DNA from: Mycolicibacterium psychrotolerans
GTDB taxonomy: Bacteria > Actinomycetota > Actinomycetes > Mycobacteriales > Mycobacteriaceae
Reading direction: 5' to 3'
NCBI RefSeq assembly: GCF_010729305.1
Contig: NZ_AP022574.1
Location: 4,092,001 to 4,156,000, forward strand
Length of the DNA stretch: 64,000 nt
Shown here one piece after another: positions 22,364 through 34,010 of this stretch. Below the pieces are notes generated by a model. It ran no database searches, had not been told where the DNA came from, and worked only from the letters and a program-made list of their open reading frames with translations. The translations under genes were made by a program, and so were the position numbers. Every line of letters begins with the position of its first letter. Within the stretch, counting starts at the first letter, position 1.

Positions 22364-22439
22364 GGCGCCTCTAGCACCCAAGCGTGTCCCCCTGCGGCGC
22401 GCAACCTTTACGCGCAGCCGATGTCTGTTCGCTGCCCGC

Positions 22440-23684
22440 TCACCCGGTGTGCAGGAAGCCGGCGATCGCGTCCACAATACGGCTCGCCATCACGGTCTTC
22501 GAACCGTGCTCCAGTGCGGACTCGTTGCCGTCGGACGACAGCAGCCATCCGTCGTTGTGATCGACCTCGAAGGCGCGGTTCTCGCCGACGGCGTTGACGA
22601 CGAGTAGATCGCACCCCTTGCGGCGGAGTTTCGCGCGGGCATGGAACAGAACGTCGCCGTTCGCGTCACCGGTTTCGGCGGCGAACCCGACGATGGCCCG
22701 CATGTTGGGCAGCTGACCGTCGGCGCGGGCGCGGACCGCCCCGGCGAGCACATCGTCGTTGCGGACCAGTTCGATCGTCGGCTCGCCCTCGCCGGCCGGG
22801 CCCTTCTTGATCTTGTTGACCGCCGGGTTGGCCGGCCGGAAGTCGGCGACCGCGGCAGCCATGACGAGCACGTTCGCGTCCGGCGCATGCTTGGACACCG
22901 CGTCCCGGAGCTGTGCGGCCGACCCGACGTGCTCGACGTGGACACCGGCGGGGTCGACCAGCCCGGCGGTGTTGCCCGCGATCAGCGTCACGTCGGCGCC
23001 GCGCTGGGCCATGACGCGGGCCATCGCGTAACCCTGCTTACCGGAACTGCGGTTGCCGATGAACCGGACCGGATCGATGGGTTCGCGGGTGCCGCCCGCC
23101 GTCACCAGCACCTTGATCCCGGCCAGGTCGTAGGGCAGCGCGTCGCCACGGGCGAGGAGCAGCTGGGCCAGCGTGCTGATCTCCTCGGCTTCGGGCAGCC
23201 GCCCCGGTCCGGTGTCGGCGCCGGTCAGCCGGCCCGATGCGGGTTCCATCACGACGACGCCGCGGCGGCGCAGCGTGGCGACGTTCTCGACGGTCGCCGG
23301 ATGGAACCACATCTCGGTGTGCATCGCCGGCGCGTAGAGCACCGGACACCGGGCGGTCAGCAGCGTCGCGGTCAGCAGGTCGTCGGCCCGGCCGATGGCG
23401 GCGCGCGCCAGCAGGTCTGCGGTGGCGGGCGCGACGACGACGAGATCGGCGGACTGCCCGATCCGCACGTGGGGAACCTCGTGGACGTCGTCGAAGACGC
23501 CGGTGTGCACGGGGTTACCGGAGAGCGCTTCGAATGTGGCGGCGCCGACGAACTTCAGCGCCGATTCGGTGGGGACCACCCGCACGGAGTGGCCGGCCTC
23601 GGTGAGCTGACGGACCACGGTCGCCGCCTTGTAGGCGGCGATGCCGCCGGCGACGCCGACGATGATCCGCTTGCGCTCGGCCAT
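22440..23684 (-). CDS. coaBC: Phosphopantothenoylcysteine synthetase/decarboxylase
   Basis: Catalyses two steps of coenzyme A synthesis: ligation of cysteine to 4'-phosphopantothenate (CoaB) and FMN-dependent decarboxylation (CoaC). The N-terminal CoaC flavoprotein begins RIIVGVAGGIAAYKAATVV and has VVAPATADLLARAAIGRADDL, PAMHTEMWFHPAT and the substrate-clamp segment. CoaB starts near residue 185 with VLVTAGGTREPIDPVRFIGN and SSGKQGYAMA, and includes AAAVADFRP. It has 414 residues, normal for the fusion, and lies 18 bp downstream of rpoZ on the same strand. Confidence 0.97.
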   Translation of the reverse strand: MAERKRIIVGVAGGIAAYKAATVVRQLTEAGHSVRVVPTESALKFVGAATFEALSGNPVHTGVFDDVHEVPHVRIGQSADLVVVAPATADLLARAAIGRADDLLTATLLTARCPVLYAPAMHTEMWFHPATVENVATLRRRGVVVMEPASGRLTGADTGPGRLPEAEEISTLAQLLLARGDALPYDLAGIKVLVTAGGTREPIDPVRFIGNRSSGKQGYAMARVMAQRGADVTLIAGNTAGLVDPAGVHVEHVGSAAQLRDAVSKHAPDANVLVMAAAVADFRPANPAVNKIKKGPAGEGEPTIELVRNDDVLAGAVRARADGQLPNMRAIVGFAAETGDANGDVLFHARAKLRRKGCDLLVVNAVGENRAFEVDHNDGWLLSSDGNESALEHGSKTVMASRIVDAIAGFLHTG

Positions 23685-23701
23685 CCCCCGGCGCCGCGTT
23701 C

Positions 23702-24016
23702 CTACTCGCCCTCGGTGTGCTCGAGCAGATCCTCGTGGATCTCGCGCATCGCGATCGACAGCGGCTTCTCCTGCAGACCGGGCTCGACCAGCGGACCGAC
23801 GTACTCGAGGATCCCGTCACCGAGCTGGTTGTAGTAATCGTTGATCTGACGTGCGCGTTTGGCGGCGTAGATCACCAGCGCGTACTTGCTCGACGCGCGG
23901 TCCAGCAACTCGTCGATGGGCGGGTTGGTGATGCCCAACGGCGTGTCGTAGGAGCTGGCTGCGGACGGATCGAGGTCCACGGCGGCCAGCCGCGTGTCGG
24001 CGTGCGGGGTGCTCAC
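23702..24016 (-). CDS. rpoZ: RNA polymerase omega subunit
   Basis: Omega helps assemble RNA polymerase by binding beta-prime. The 104-residue protein shows the family core [31 protein letters not shown] around residues 28-58, then [23 protein letters not shown]. Start GTG at 24016 with AGGAG about 10 bases upstream. It follows gmk by 33 bp, the classic gmk-rpoZ order. Confidence 0.97.
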   Translation of the reverse strand: MSTPHADTRLAAVDLDPSAASSYDTPLGITNPPIDELLDRASSKYALVIYAAKRARQINDYYNQLGDGILEYVGPLVEPGLQEKPLSIAMREIHEDLLEHTEGE

Positions 24017-24049
24017 GAAAAAGATCTCCTGGCGATTCGGATCGAGAAT

Positions 24050-24661
24050 TCAAGACTGTTCGCGCCGCACCGGTGTGCGGGCCACCAGCAAGGATACCAA
24101 CGCAGCGCAGGCCGATTCCAATTCACTGTTGACGACGACCTCGTCGAAGTCGCCCTGCGCGGCCAATTCGGTGCGTGCCGTCGCCAGCCGGCGGGCCATC
24201 ACCTCGGGCGTTTCAGTGCCCCGGCCGGTCAGCCGGTGTTCGAGTGTCTGCCAATCGGGCGGGGCGAGGAAGACGGTGACCGCCTCGGGCATCGCCTTCT
24301 TGACCGCTCGCGCCCCGGCCAGATCGACCTCGATGAGGACCGGCCTGCCGGCCGCGGTTGCCGCACGGACAGGTGCGGCGGGCGTACCCGAGCGGTGCAG
24401 CCCGCCGTGGATCTCCGCCCATTCCAGCAGCTCACCAGTGTCGATGAGGCGCTGGAACCGCTCGGGCGTCACGAACGTGTAGTCCACGCCGTCGCGTTCG
24501 CCGGGCCGCGGCGCCCGCGTCGTCACGGAGACGCTGAAATAGAGGTCAGCGACCCGGTCCCGCAGGCAGCGGACCACCGTGGACTTGCCGACGGCAGACG
24601 GGCCGGACAGCACCATGACCGGAGCCTGTGGGTGCGTGTCCGGCCCTCCGCCTTCGCTCAC
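24050..24661 (-). CDS. gmk: Guanylate kinase
   Basis: Phosphorylates GMP to GDP. The 203-residue enzyme has the P-loop GPSAVGKST at about residues 20-28, [19 protein letters not shown] (GMP-binding Arg/Tyr) and [20 protein letters not shown] in the lid region. The GTG start at 24661 is preceded by GGGAGG, and lies 9 bp after the mihF stop, so the two are cotranscribed. Confidence 0.97.
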   Translation of the reverse strand: MSEGGGPDTHPQAPVMVLSGPSAVGKSTVVRCLRDRVADLYFSVSVTTRAPRPGERDGVDYTFVTPERFQRLIDTGELLEWAEIHGGLHRSGTPAAPVRAATAAGRPVLIEVDLAGARAVKKAMPEAVTVFLAPPDWQTLEHRLTGRGTETPEVMARRLATARTELAAQGDFDEVVVNSELESACAALVSLLVARTPVRREQS

Positions 24662-24670
24662 TGACCTCCC

Positions 24671-24988
24671 TTACGAGAAGTCGAACTTTTCCAGCAGGGC
24701 CTTGCGCTGACGATCGCCCAGGCCACGCAGCCTGCGGGTCGGGGCGATCTCGAGCTCGGTCATGATCTCCTGCGCCTTGACCTTGCCGACCTTGGGCAGC
24801 GCCTCCAGCAGTGCGGAGACCTTCATCTTGCCCAAGACCTCGTTGGTCTCGGCGTCCTTGAGAACCTGCTTGAGGTTGGTGCCGCCGCGCTTGAGCCGGT
24901 CTTTGAGCTCGGCTCGGGCTCGACGTGCGGCAGCAGCCTTCTCCAACGCTGCCGCGCGCTGTTCGTCGGTCAACTGGGGAAGGGCCAC
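24671..24988 (-). CDS. mihF: Mycobacterial integration host factor mIHF
   Basis: mIHF is an essential nucleoid-associated DNA-binding protein first found as the host factor for phage L5 integration. The product is 105 residues: a long basic N-terminal helix (TDEQRAAALEKAAAARRARA), then a helix-two-turn-helix fold (KVSALLEALPKVGKVKAQEI, LEIAPTRRLRGLGDRQRKAL). I start at the GTG at 24988, preceded by CGGAGGAACCC; a longer frame exists, but its extra residues are not conserved and the site has the best ribosome-binding site. A strong inverted repeat lies in its leader. Confidence 0.95.
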   Translation of the reverse strand: MALPQLTDEQRAAALEKAAAARRARAELKDRLKRGGTNLKQVLKDAETNEVLGKMKVSALLEALPKVGKVKAQEIMTELEIAPTRRLRGLGDRQRKALLEKFDFS

Positions 24989-25048
24989 GGGTTCCTCCGT
25001 CTCGTCACCATCTGTTTTTCTCTCGGCCGGTCGTGGTGGATCGCGAAC

Positions 25049-25082
25049 CAGCCAGCGTGGACGACCGTACCCACGCTGGCTG
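25049..25082. repeat. Perfect 12-bp inverted repeat in the mihF leader
   Basis: CAGCCAGCGTGG (25049-25060) and CCACGCTGGCTG (25071-25082) are exact reverse complements around a 10-base loop. The element lies 61-94 bases before the mihF start. As RNA it is a stable hairpin without a T-run; as DNA it is a good dimeric-protein operator. Confidence 0.7.
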
Positions 25083-25282
25083 ACGAAAGCTAACCCCACC
25101 CCCGGGTTCTGCCTTCAAAAGCCCAGCGTGTAGGGCGCAAGGGAGCCTGCGCCGGGATCGGCGCGTGGCCGCGAGCCGAGATTGCCGAAATCGACGCCAG
25201 CGGCGGAAATGCCTGCATATCGATGGTTTTACCGCCGACGGGCCACAACCGCCGTCGCCTGCCCGGACGCCGGCGTGCGTCA

Positions 25283-25301
25283 CACCCGCCCCAGGCGGGT
25301 G
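25283..25301 (-). terminator. GC-rich hairpin, possible terminator after pyrF
   Basis: CACCCGCC and GGCGGGTG pair perfectly over a three-base loop, 52 bases downstream of the pyrF stop. No T-run follows on the minus strand, as is common for mycobacterial hairpins, so the call is tentative. Confidence 0.45.
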
Positions 25302-25352
25302 AGTCGAGAAATTTTCGCTGGTCAGTCCCGGTCGGGCGTGTCGCACGGACCA

Positions 25353-26170
25353 TCAGGCCTGCAGGTGTGCCACCGCATCGCGCATCGCGTTCGCGGCGCC
25401 GAGCAGCTCCGCCATCCCCGGACCGGCCCGCAGCACCTCGCGGGACACCGCTGGCAGCAACTGGCCCGGTAGGGCGCCGCCCAGCCCCGCCAACGCCTCC
25501 GGACGACCGCCCTGGGCACCGACGCCGGGGACCAGCACCGGGCCGCCCAGACCGCTCACATCGGGCGGATCGGTCAGCGTCGCACCGACGACCACCCCGA
25601 CCGACCCGGACGGCGCGCCGCCGTTGACCGCGGCGGCGGCGTCGACGATCGACTGCGCCACGGTGCGTCCCCCGGCGTCGGCACGCTGCACGGAGGCCCC
25701 CTCGGGGTTGGAGGTGGCCGCGAGCACGAAGACACCGCGGTCGTGGGCGAGCGCGGTGTCCAGCAGGGGCTGAAGCGAGCCGAAGCCCAGGTAGGGCGAG
25801 GCGGTCACGGCGTCGGCGGCCAGCGGCGAGTCGCCGGCCCAGGCCGCGGCGTAGGCGGCCATCGTCGAGCCGATGTCGCCGCGCTTGGCGTCGGCGAGCA
25901 CGAGCACCCCCTCGGCGCGCAGCGCCGCGATCGTGCGCTCGAGGACCGCGAAGCCCGCCGAGCCGTACGCCTCGAAGAAGGCGACCTGCGGTTTGACGAC
26001 AGCGAACCCGGCGAACGCAGTCACGCAGATCTCGCTGAAACGGGCCAGCCCGTCGACGTCTGTGCCCAGCCCCCAGGCACGCAGCAACTCGGGATGCGGA
26101 TCGATGCCCAGGCACAGCGGGCCGCGCTGCGCCATCGCGCCGGACAGGCGGTCACCGAATCCGCCCACCG

Positions 26171-26174
<4 letters not shown>
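25353..26174 (-). CDS. pyrF: Orotidine 5'-phosphate decarboxylase
   Basis: Last step of UMP synthesis. The 273-residue protein belongs to the longer actinobacterial type: [17 protein letters not shown] near the N-terminus and the catalytic block [19 protein letters not shown] around residue 95, with Lys/Asp/Lys residues. [16 protein letters not shown] and [10 protein letters not shown] bind phosphate. I use the GTG at 26174, which overlaps the carB stop as GTGA; an upstream extension would lie inside carB. Last gene of the pyr operon. Confidence 0.96.
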
Positions 26175-29508
<3,334 letters not shown>

Positions 29509-29509
<1 letters not shown>

Positions 29510-30633
29510 TACTTTTCTCCCGCCATCAGCTCGATGAATTGGTCGAACAGGTAGTTCGCGTCGCGGGGGCCCGCAGCCGCTTCGGGGTGGTACTGCACCG
29601 AGTACGCCCGCTTGTTGGTCAGCGCGATCCCTTCGACCACACCGTCGTTGGCGCAGGTGTGGGTCACCACCGCCCGGCCGAACGGGGTGTCGAACTCTTC
29701 GCCGGCCCCGCCCTCGAGCGCGAACCCGTGGTTCTGCGCGGTGATCGCCACCCGCCCGGTGGCATGGTCCATCACCGGGATGTTGATGCCGCGGTGACCG
29801 AAGGTCATCTTGTAGGTCGACCGGCCCAGCGCCCTGCCGAGGATCTGGTTGCCGAAGCAGATGCCGAACAGCGGGACACCCGCGCCGATCACCTCGCGGG
29901 TCACCTCGACGACGTGGTCGGCGGTGGCCGGATCACCCGGGCCGTTGGACAGGAACACCCCGTCGGGCCGCAGGTCGGCGATCTCGGCGAAGTCCGCCGA
30001 CGAGGGCAGCACGTGGGTGCGGATGCCGCGTTCGGAGAAGTTCCGCGGGGTGTTGGTCTTGATGCCGAGATCGAGCGCGACCACGGTGAAGCGTTGCTGC
30101 CCTTGCGGTTCCACCACATAGCGGTCGGCGGTGGAGACCTCGCCCGCGAGGTCGGCGCCGAGCATCGAGGCCTGCCCGCGTACCCGGGCGAGCAGCTCCT
30201 CGGTGTCGCCCAGTGCGGCGCCGCTGAACACGCCGGCTTTCATCGACCCGCGGCTGCGCAGATGCCGGACGACGGCACGGGTGTCGATGCCCGCGATGCC
30301 GACGACACCCTGGCGCGCCAACTCGTCGTCGAGCGTTCCGGTGGCCCGCCAGTTCGACGCACGCGGCGACGGATCGCGCACCGCGTAGCCGGCGACCCAG
30401 ATCTTGTCGCCGCGGCTCTCGCTGTCCTCGTGGTTCCAGCCGGTGTTGCCGATCTGCGGCGCGGTGGCCACCACGATCTGCCGGTGGTAGCTCGGGTCGG
30501 TCAAGGTCTCCTGGTAGCCCGACATGCCCGTCGAGAACACGGCCTCGCCGAGCGTCTCGCCGACCGCGCCGAACGGTGTGCCGGTGAAGACCCGACCGTC
30601 CTCGAGCACGAGCACGGCTCTGTCCTCCGTCAT
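29509..30633 (-). CDS. carA: Carbamoyl-phosphate synthase small subunit
   Basis: Glutamine amidotransferase subunit feeding ammonia to CarB. The N-terminal domain has [16 protein letters not shown] and [17 protein letters not shown]. The class I glutaminase domain shows FLSNGPGDP, the catalytic Cys in GICFGNQ (Phe/Asn where many bacteria have Leu/His) and the catalytic His in [12 protein letters not shown] start at the ATG at 30633 (374 residues), overlapping the upstream membrane-protein stop as ATGA, rather than seven codons upstream. Confidence 0.97.
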
Positions 30634-31133
30634 GCAACCTCCTCCGGAAGCCATTTCGAGTATTCGCGCCGGTCGTCGGCGCGGAAGCCGGTGTCGATCT
30701 CCACTCCCGATGGCAGTCGCCAGCGGATGGCGAGAATGCCCTCGTGGGTCAGCGCCTTGCCCGCCAGGCTCTTCTCGGTGCGGATCGCGGTGATCGCGTC
30801 GTCGGGGATCCAGATCGGTCCGGCACCGGTGCGCTGCACCATGATTCCCTCCGGGTAGCGGGTGAGGACGGCCTTGGCGCGGAACCCGAGGTCGCCCGCG
30901 GCGACCCGGTCGTTCCAGTGCGGGACGAGCGTGCTGCCGACGTAGAGCCCCTTGGTGGGGGCGACGGTCGCCGAGCCCACCGTGTCGGGCAGCGACGGCA
31001 GCGTGCCGACGAGTTCGGCCTGGCGCTCGGCGCGGTGCCGCCAGCCGCGCAGCATGGCCCCGATCAGGATCGCGATGACCAACGCCAGCACAGCGGCCAT
31101 GATCAGCGAGGCCACCAATGTCCCGGTGTTCAT
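30630..31133 (-). CDS. Membrane-anchored protein in the pyr operon (Rv1382-like)
   Basis: A 167-residue protein with one N-terminal transmembrane helix ([23 protein letters not shown]). A soluble, probably cytoplasmic PH-like beta domain follows ([61 protein letters not shown]). It is conserved between pyrC and carA in mycobacteria. Four-base overlaps on both sides place it firmly in the pyrimidine operon, yet its role is unknown; it might tether pyrimidine enzymes to the membrane, but that is speculation. Confidence 0.82.
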   Translation of the reverse strand: MNTGTLVASLIMAAVLALVIAILIGAMLRGWRHRAERQAELVGTLPSLPDTVGSATVAPTKGLYVGSTLVPHWNDRVAAGDLGFRAKAVLTRYPEGIMVQRTGAGPIWIPDDAITAIRTEKSLAGKALTHEGILAIRWRLPSGVEIDTGFRADDRREYSKWLPEEVA

Positions 31134-32413
31134 CCGCCGGCCTTCCCGTCGCGGGCGGTGATCGTGCCGCGCAGCAGGGTCGCCGTCACCACGGCAGGGA
31201 ATTCCATGTCCTCGTACGGGGTGTTGCCGGAACGGCTGGCCAGGTCGGACCCGCGGACCGTCCAGGTGGCGTCCGGGTCGACGACCGTCAGGTTCGCGGG
31301 CTCCCCGACCTCCAGCGGCCGGCCCTGATCGGGCAGGCCGACGATGCGCGCCGGCGCCTCGCTCATCACCCGGGCGATGTCACGCCAGGTCAGCAGGCCG
31401 GGCCGGACCATCGTCTCGACGACCACCGACAGCGCCGTCTGCAGCCCGAGCATGCCGGGCCGCGCGTTGGCGAACTCGCACATCTTCTCGTGCTCGGCGT
31501 GGGGCGCGTGATCGGTTGCCACACAGTCGATCACGCCGTCGGCAAGCGCTTGGCGCAGTGCCACCGCATCGGCCGCCTCGCGCAGCGGCGGGTTGACCCG
31601 GTTGCGTCCGTCGTAAGACTCGAGCCGCGAGTCGTCGAGCAGCAGGTGATGCGGGGTGACCTCGGCGGTGATCGAGACGCCCTGCTCCTTGGCCCACCGG
31701 ATCAGCTCGACGGTGCCTGCCGTGGAGGCGTGGCAGATGTGCACCCGCGCACCGGCGTCGCGGGCCAGCAGCGCGTCGCGGGCGACGATGGATTCCTCGG
31801 CGACGCGTGGCCAGCCCGCGAGTCCCAGGCGGGCGGCGTTGGGTCCCTCGTGGGCGACGGCGCCGACGGTCAGGCGCGGTTCCTCGGCATGCTGGGCGAT
31901 CAGCACGCCCAGGCCGGAGGCGTACTCGAGTGCACGGCGCATCACCAGCGGATCGTCGACGCACACACCGTCGTCGGAGAACATCCGGACCTGCCCGACG
32001 CCGGCCGCCATCAGACCCATCTCGGTGAGTTGCTTGCCCTGCAGCCCGACGGTGACCGCGCCGACCGGGTGCACGTCGACCAGGCCGACCTGCCGCCCGC
32101 GCTGCCAGACGTGGTCGGTGACGACGACGCTGTCGGCGACCGGATCGGTGTTGGCCATCGCGAAGACCGCCGTGTAGCCGCCCAGGGCCGCTGCGGCCGA
32201 ACCGGTTTCGATGTCCTCGGCGTATTCGCGGCCGGGCTCGCGCAGATGGGTGTGCAGGTCGACGAAGCCGGGCAGCAGGATCTGACCGGTGGCGTCGATG
32301 GTCTCGTCCCCGGCCAGTCCCGAGCCGATCTCGAGGATCTGCCCGTCTCCGACCAGGACATCGACGGGGTCGCCCTCGCCGTAGAGGCGTACGCCTGCGA
32401 GCACGACGGTCAT
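31130..32413 (-). CDS. pyrC: Dihydroorotase
   Basis: Zinc amidohydrolase that closes carbamoyl-aspartate to dihydroorotate. The 427-residue type I enzyme has the metal motif [15 protein letters not shown] (HxH, residues about 50-64), the catalytic/metal region [13 protein letters not shown] near residue 300, and [13 protein letters not shown]. It overlaps pyrB and the following membrane-protein gene by four bases each. Confidence 0.97.
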   Translation of the reverse strand: MTVVLAGVRLYGEGDPVDVLVGDGQILEIGSGLAGDETIDATGQILLPGFVDLHTHLREPGREYAEDIETGSAAAALGGYTAVFAMANTDPVADSVVVTDHVWQRGRQVGLVDVHPVGAVTVGLQGKQLTEMGLMAAGVGQVRMFSDDGVCVDDPLVMRRALEYASGLGVLIAQHAEEPRLTVGAVAHEGPNAARLGLAGWPRVAEESIVARDALLARDAGARVHICHASTAGTVELIRWAKEQGVSITAEVTPHHLLLDDSRLESYDGRNRVNPPLREAADAVALRQALADGVIDCVATDHAPHAEHEKMCEFANARPGMLGLQTALSVVVETMVRPGLLTWRDIARVMSEAPARIVGLPDQGRPLEVGEPANLTVVDPDATWTVRGSDLASRSGNTPYEDMEFPAVVTATLLRGTITARDGKAGG

Positions 32414-33357
32414 GCGCTGATCGCCTCCATTTCGGCACCGACGAGAAGGTGGAACAGCACCGCCATCCGGACATGCACTCCGTTGGAAACCTGTTGCAGC
32501 ACAGCCGATTGCGACGAGTCGGCCACTGAGTACGCGATCTCCATGCCGCGCAGCATCGGGCCGGGGTGCAGGACGACGGCGTGATCGGCCAACTGCGCCT
32601 GCCGCTTCTCCGACAGGCCGTAGCGCACCGAGTACTCACGCGACGACGGGAAGAAGCCGCCGTTCATCCGCTCGGCCTGCACGCGCAGCATCAGCACGGC
32701 GTCGGCGAGCGGCAGTTCGGCGTCGAGTTCGTGGGACACGCTCACCGGCCATCCGGCGACCCCGACGGGCAGCAGGGTGGGCGGAGCGACCAGCACCACC
32801 TCCGCCCCGAGGGTGTGCAGCAGCGCCACGTTGGACCGGGCGACGCGGCTGTGCAGCACGTCGCCGACGATGACCACCCGCTTGCCCTCGATCGCGCCGA
32901 GGCGCTGCCGGATGGTGAGTGCGTCGAGCAGCGCCTGGGTCGGATGCTCGTGGGTGCCGTCGCCGGCGTTGATGACCGACGGGCCGCCGTCCTCGTCGAC
33001 CGTCCAGTCGGCGAGCTGTTGGGCCGCACCGGAGGCGGGATGGCGGATGATCAGCGCGTCGGCGCCCGCGGCCCGCAGCGTCAGCGCGGTGTCGCGCAGC
33101 GATTCTCCTTTGGACACAGACGATCCCGACGCGCTGACGTTGATGACGTCGGCGCTCATCCACTTGCCGGCCACCTCGAACGACACCCGCGTGCGTGTGG
33201 AGTTCTCGTAGAACATCGTGATGATGGTCCGGCCGCGCAGCGTCGGCAGTTTCTTGACCTCCCGGCCGAGCAGCGCCTCGCGGAACCGGTCGGCATCGTC
33301 CAGGATCGCGGTGGCGTCGTCCCGACTCAGGTCGGCCGCGGTAAGCAGATGTTTCAC
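32410..33357 (-). CDS. pyrB: Aspartate carbamoyltransferase catalytic subunit
   Basis: Commits carbamoyl phosphate to pyrimidines. The 315-residue protein has the carbamoyl-phosphate loop [38 protein letters not shown] (mobile Lys loop), [12 protein letters not shown] and [19 protein letters not shown]. Start is GTG at 33357, overlapping the pyrR stop as GTGA. No pyrI-type regulatory subunit is nearby. Confidence 0.97.
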   Translation of the reverse strand: MKHLLTAADLSRDDATAILDDADRFREALLGREVKKLPTLRGRTIITMFYENSTRTRVSFEVAGKWMSADVINVSASGSSVSKGESLRDTALTLRAAGADALIIRHPASGAAQQLADWTVDEDGGPSVINAGDGTHEHPTQALLDALTIRQRLGAIEGKRVVIVGDVLHSRVARSNVALLHTLGAEVVLVAPPTLLPVGVAGWPVSVSHELDAELPLADAVLMLRVQAERMNGGFFPSSREYSVRYGLSEKRQAQLADHAVVLHPGPMLRGMEIAYSVADSSQSAVLQQVSNGVHVRMAVLFHLLVGAEMEAISA

Positions 33358-33923
33358 CTCGTCGGCCCTCCATACGGTGCGATGGAAATCCCGTCGGCTC
33401 CATCGTTTTCGGTGAGCCGGACCTTGACGTTCTCGCTGCGCGAGGTCGGCACGTTCTTGCCCACGTAGTCGGCCCGGATCGGCAACTCGCGGTGCCCGCG
33501 GTCCACCAGCACGGCCAGTTGCACCGCGCGCGGCCGGCCGAGGTCGCGCAGCGCGTCGAGGGCCGAGCGCACTGACCGGCCGGTGTAGAGCACGTCGTCG
33601 ACGAGGATCACCAGGGCGCCGTCGATGCCGCCGGGCGGAATCGACGTCGGGGCCAGGGCCCGGGGCGGCTTGGACATCAGGTCGTCGCGGTACAGCGTGG
33701 TGTCCAGGGCGCCGTGGGCGACCTCGGTCTGGCTGAACTCCGCGATGTTGCGCGCCAGGCGGGTGGCCAACGTCACGCCTCGGGTGGGGATGCCCAGCAG
33801 GATGACTCGCGGTGCGTCGGGTGCGTCGAGCGCGGTCTTCTCGATGATCTGGTGGGCGATGCGGGCGATCGTTCGACTCACGTCCGCCGCGGACATCAAT
33901 TCCCGGTCACTGGTGGCAGCCAC
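33354..33923 (-). CDS. pyrR: Pyrimidine operon regulator PyrR / uracil phosphoribosyltransferase
   Basis: PyrR binds pyr mRNA in response to UMP and has weak uracil phosphoribosyltransferase activity. The PRPP-binding motif [21 protein letters not shown] is clear. Other blocks are ISRIAH-like [34 protein letters not shown] and [20 protein letters not shown] choose the GTG at 33923 (189 residues), 12 nt after GGAGG; an in-frame GTG at 33953 lies within the PyrR-binding element and would add ten Arg-rich residues. It heads the pyrR-B-C-X-carA-carB-pyrF operon. Confidence 0.95.
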   Translation of the reverse strand: MAATSDRELMSAADVSRTIARIAHQIIEKTALDAPDAPRVILLGIPTRGVTLATRLARNIAEFSQTEVAHGALDTTLYRDDLMSKPPRALAPTSIPPGGIDGALVILVDDVLYTGRSVRSALDALRDLGRPRAVQLAVLVDRGHRELPIRADYVGKNVPTSRSENVKVRLTENDGADGISIAPYGGPTR

Positions 33924-33945
33924 GGGTAACCCGGACCTCCTTCTC

Positions 33946-33959
33946 CGCCTCACGGGACG
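33946..33959 (-). promoter_or_regulatory. PyrR-binding loop in the pyrR leader
   Basis: On the minus strand CGTCCCGTGAGGCG matches the PyrR RNA consensus ARUCCNGNGAGGYU at all fixed positions except the closing base pair, where C and G replace A and U and still pair. It lies just upstream of the pyrR Shine-Dalgarno. PyrR-dependent translational repression through such a loop is known in M. smegmatis. Confidence 0.75.
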
Positions 33960-34010
33960 GTCGTTAAAGGACGGTCAAACCGCGGCAAGCCTAGCAGGTC
34001 GGGCAGCGTG

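Larger units (their letters stand above)
24989..25352. other. 364-bp intergenic region between mihF and pyrF
   Basis: No convincing gene. It holds the mihF ribosome-binding site, a perfect 12-bp inverted repeat (25049-25082) and a GC-rich hairpin (25283-25301) that may end the pyr operon. In M. tuberculosis a PE/PPE gene pair occupies this position; nothing like PE or PPE coding is visible here. Confidence 0.7.

Noticed and set aside
22315-22439. SAM riboswitch upstream of metK
   Set aside because: Only a small six-base-pair hairpin; no recognisable SAM riboswitch core.
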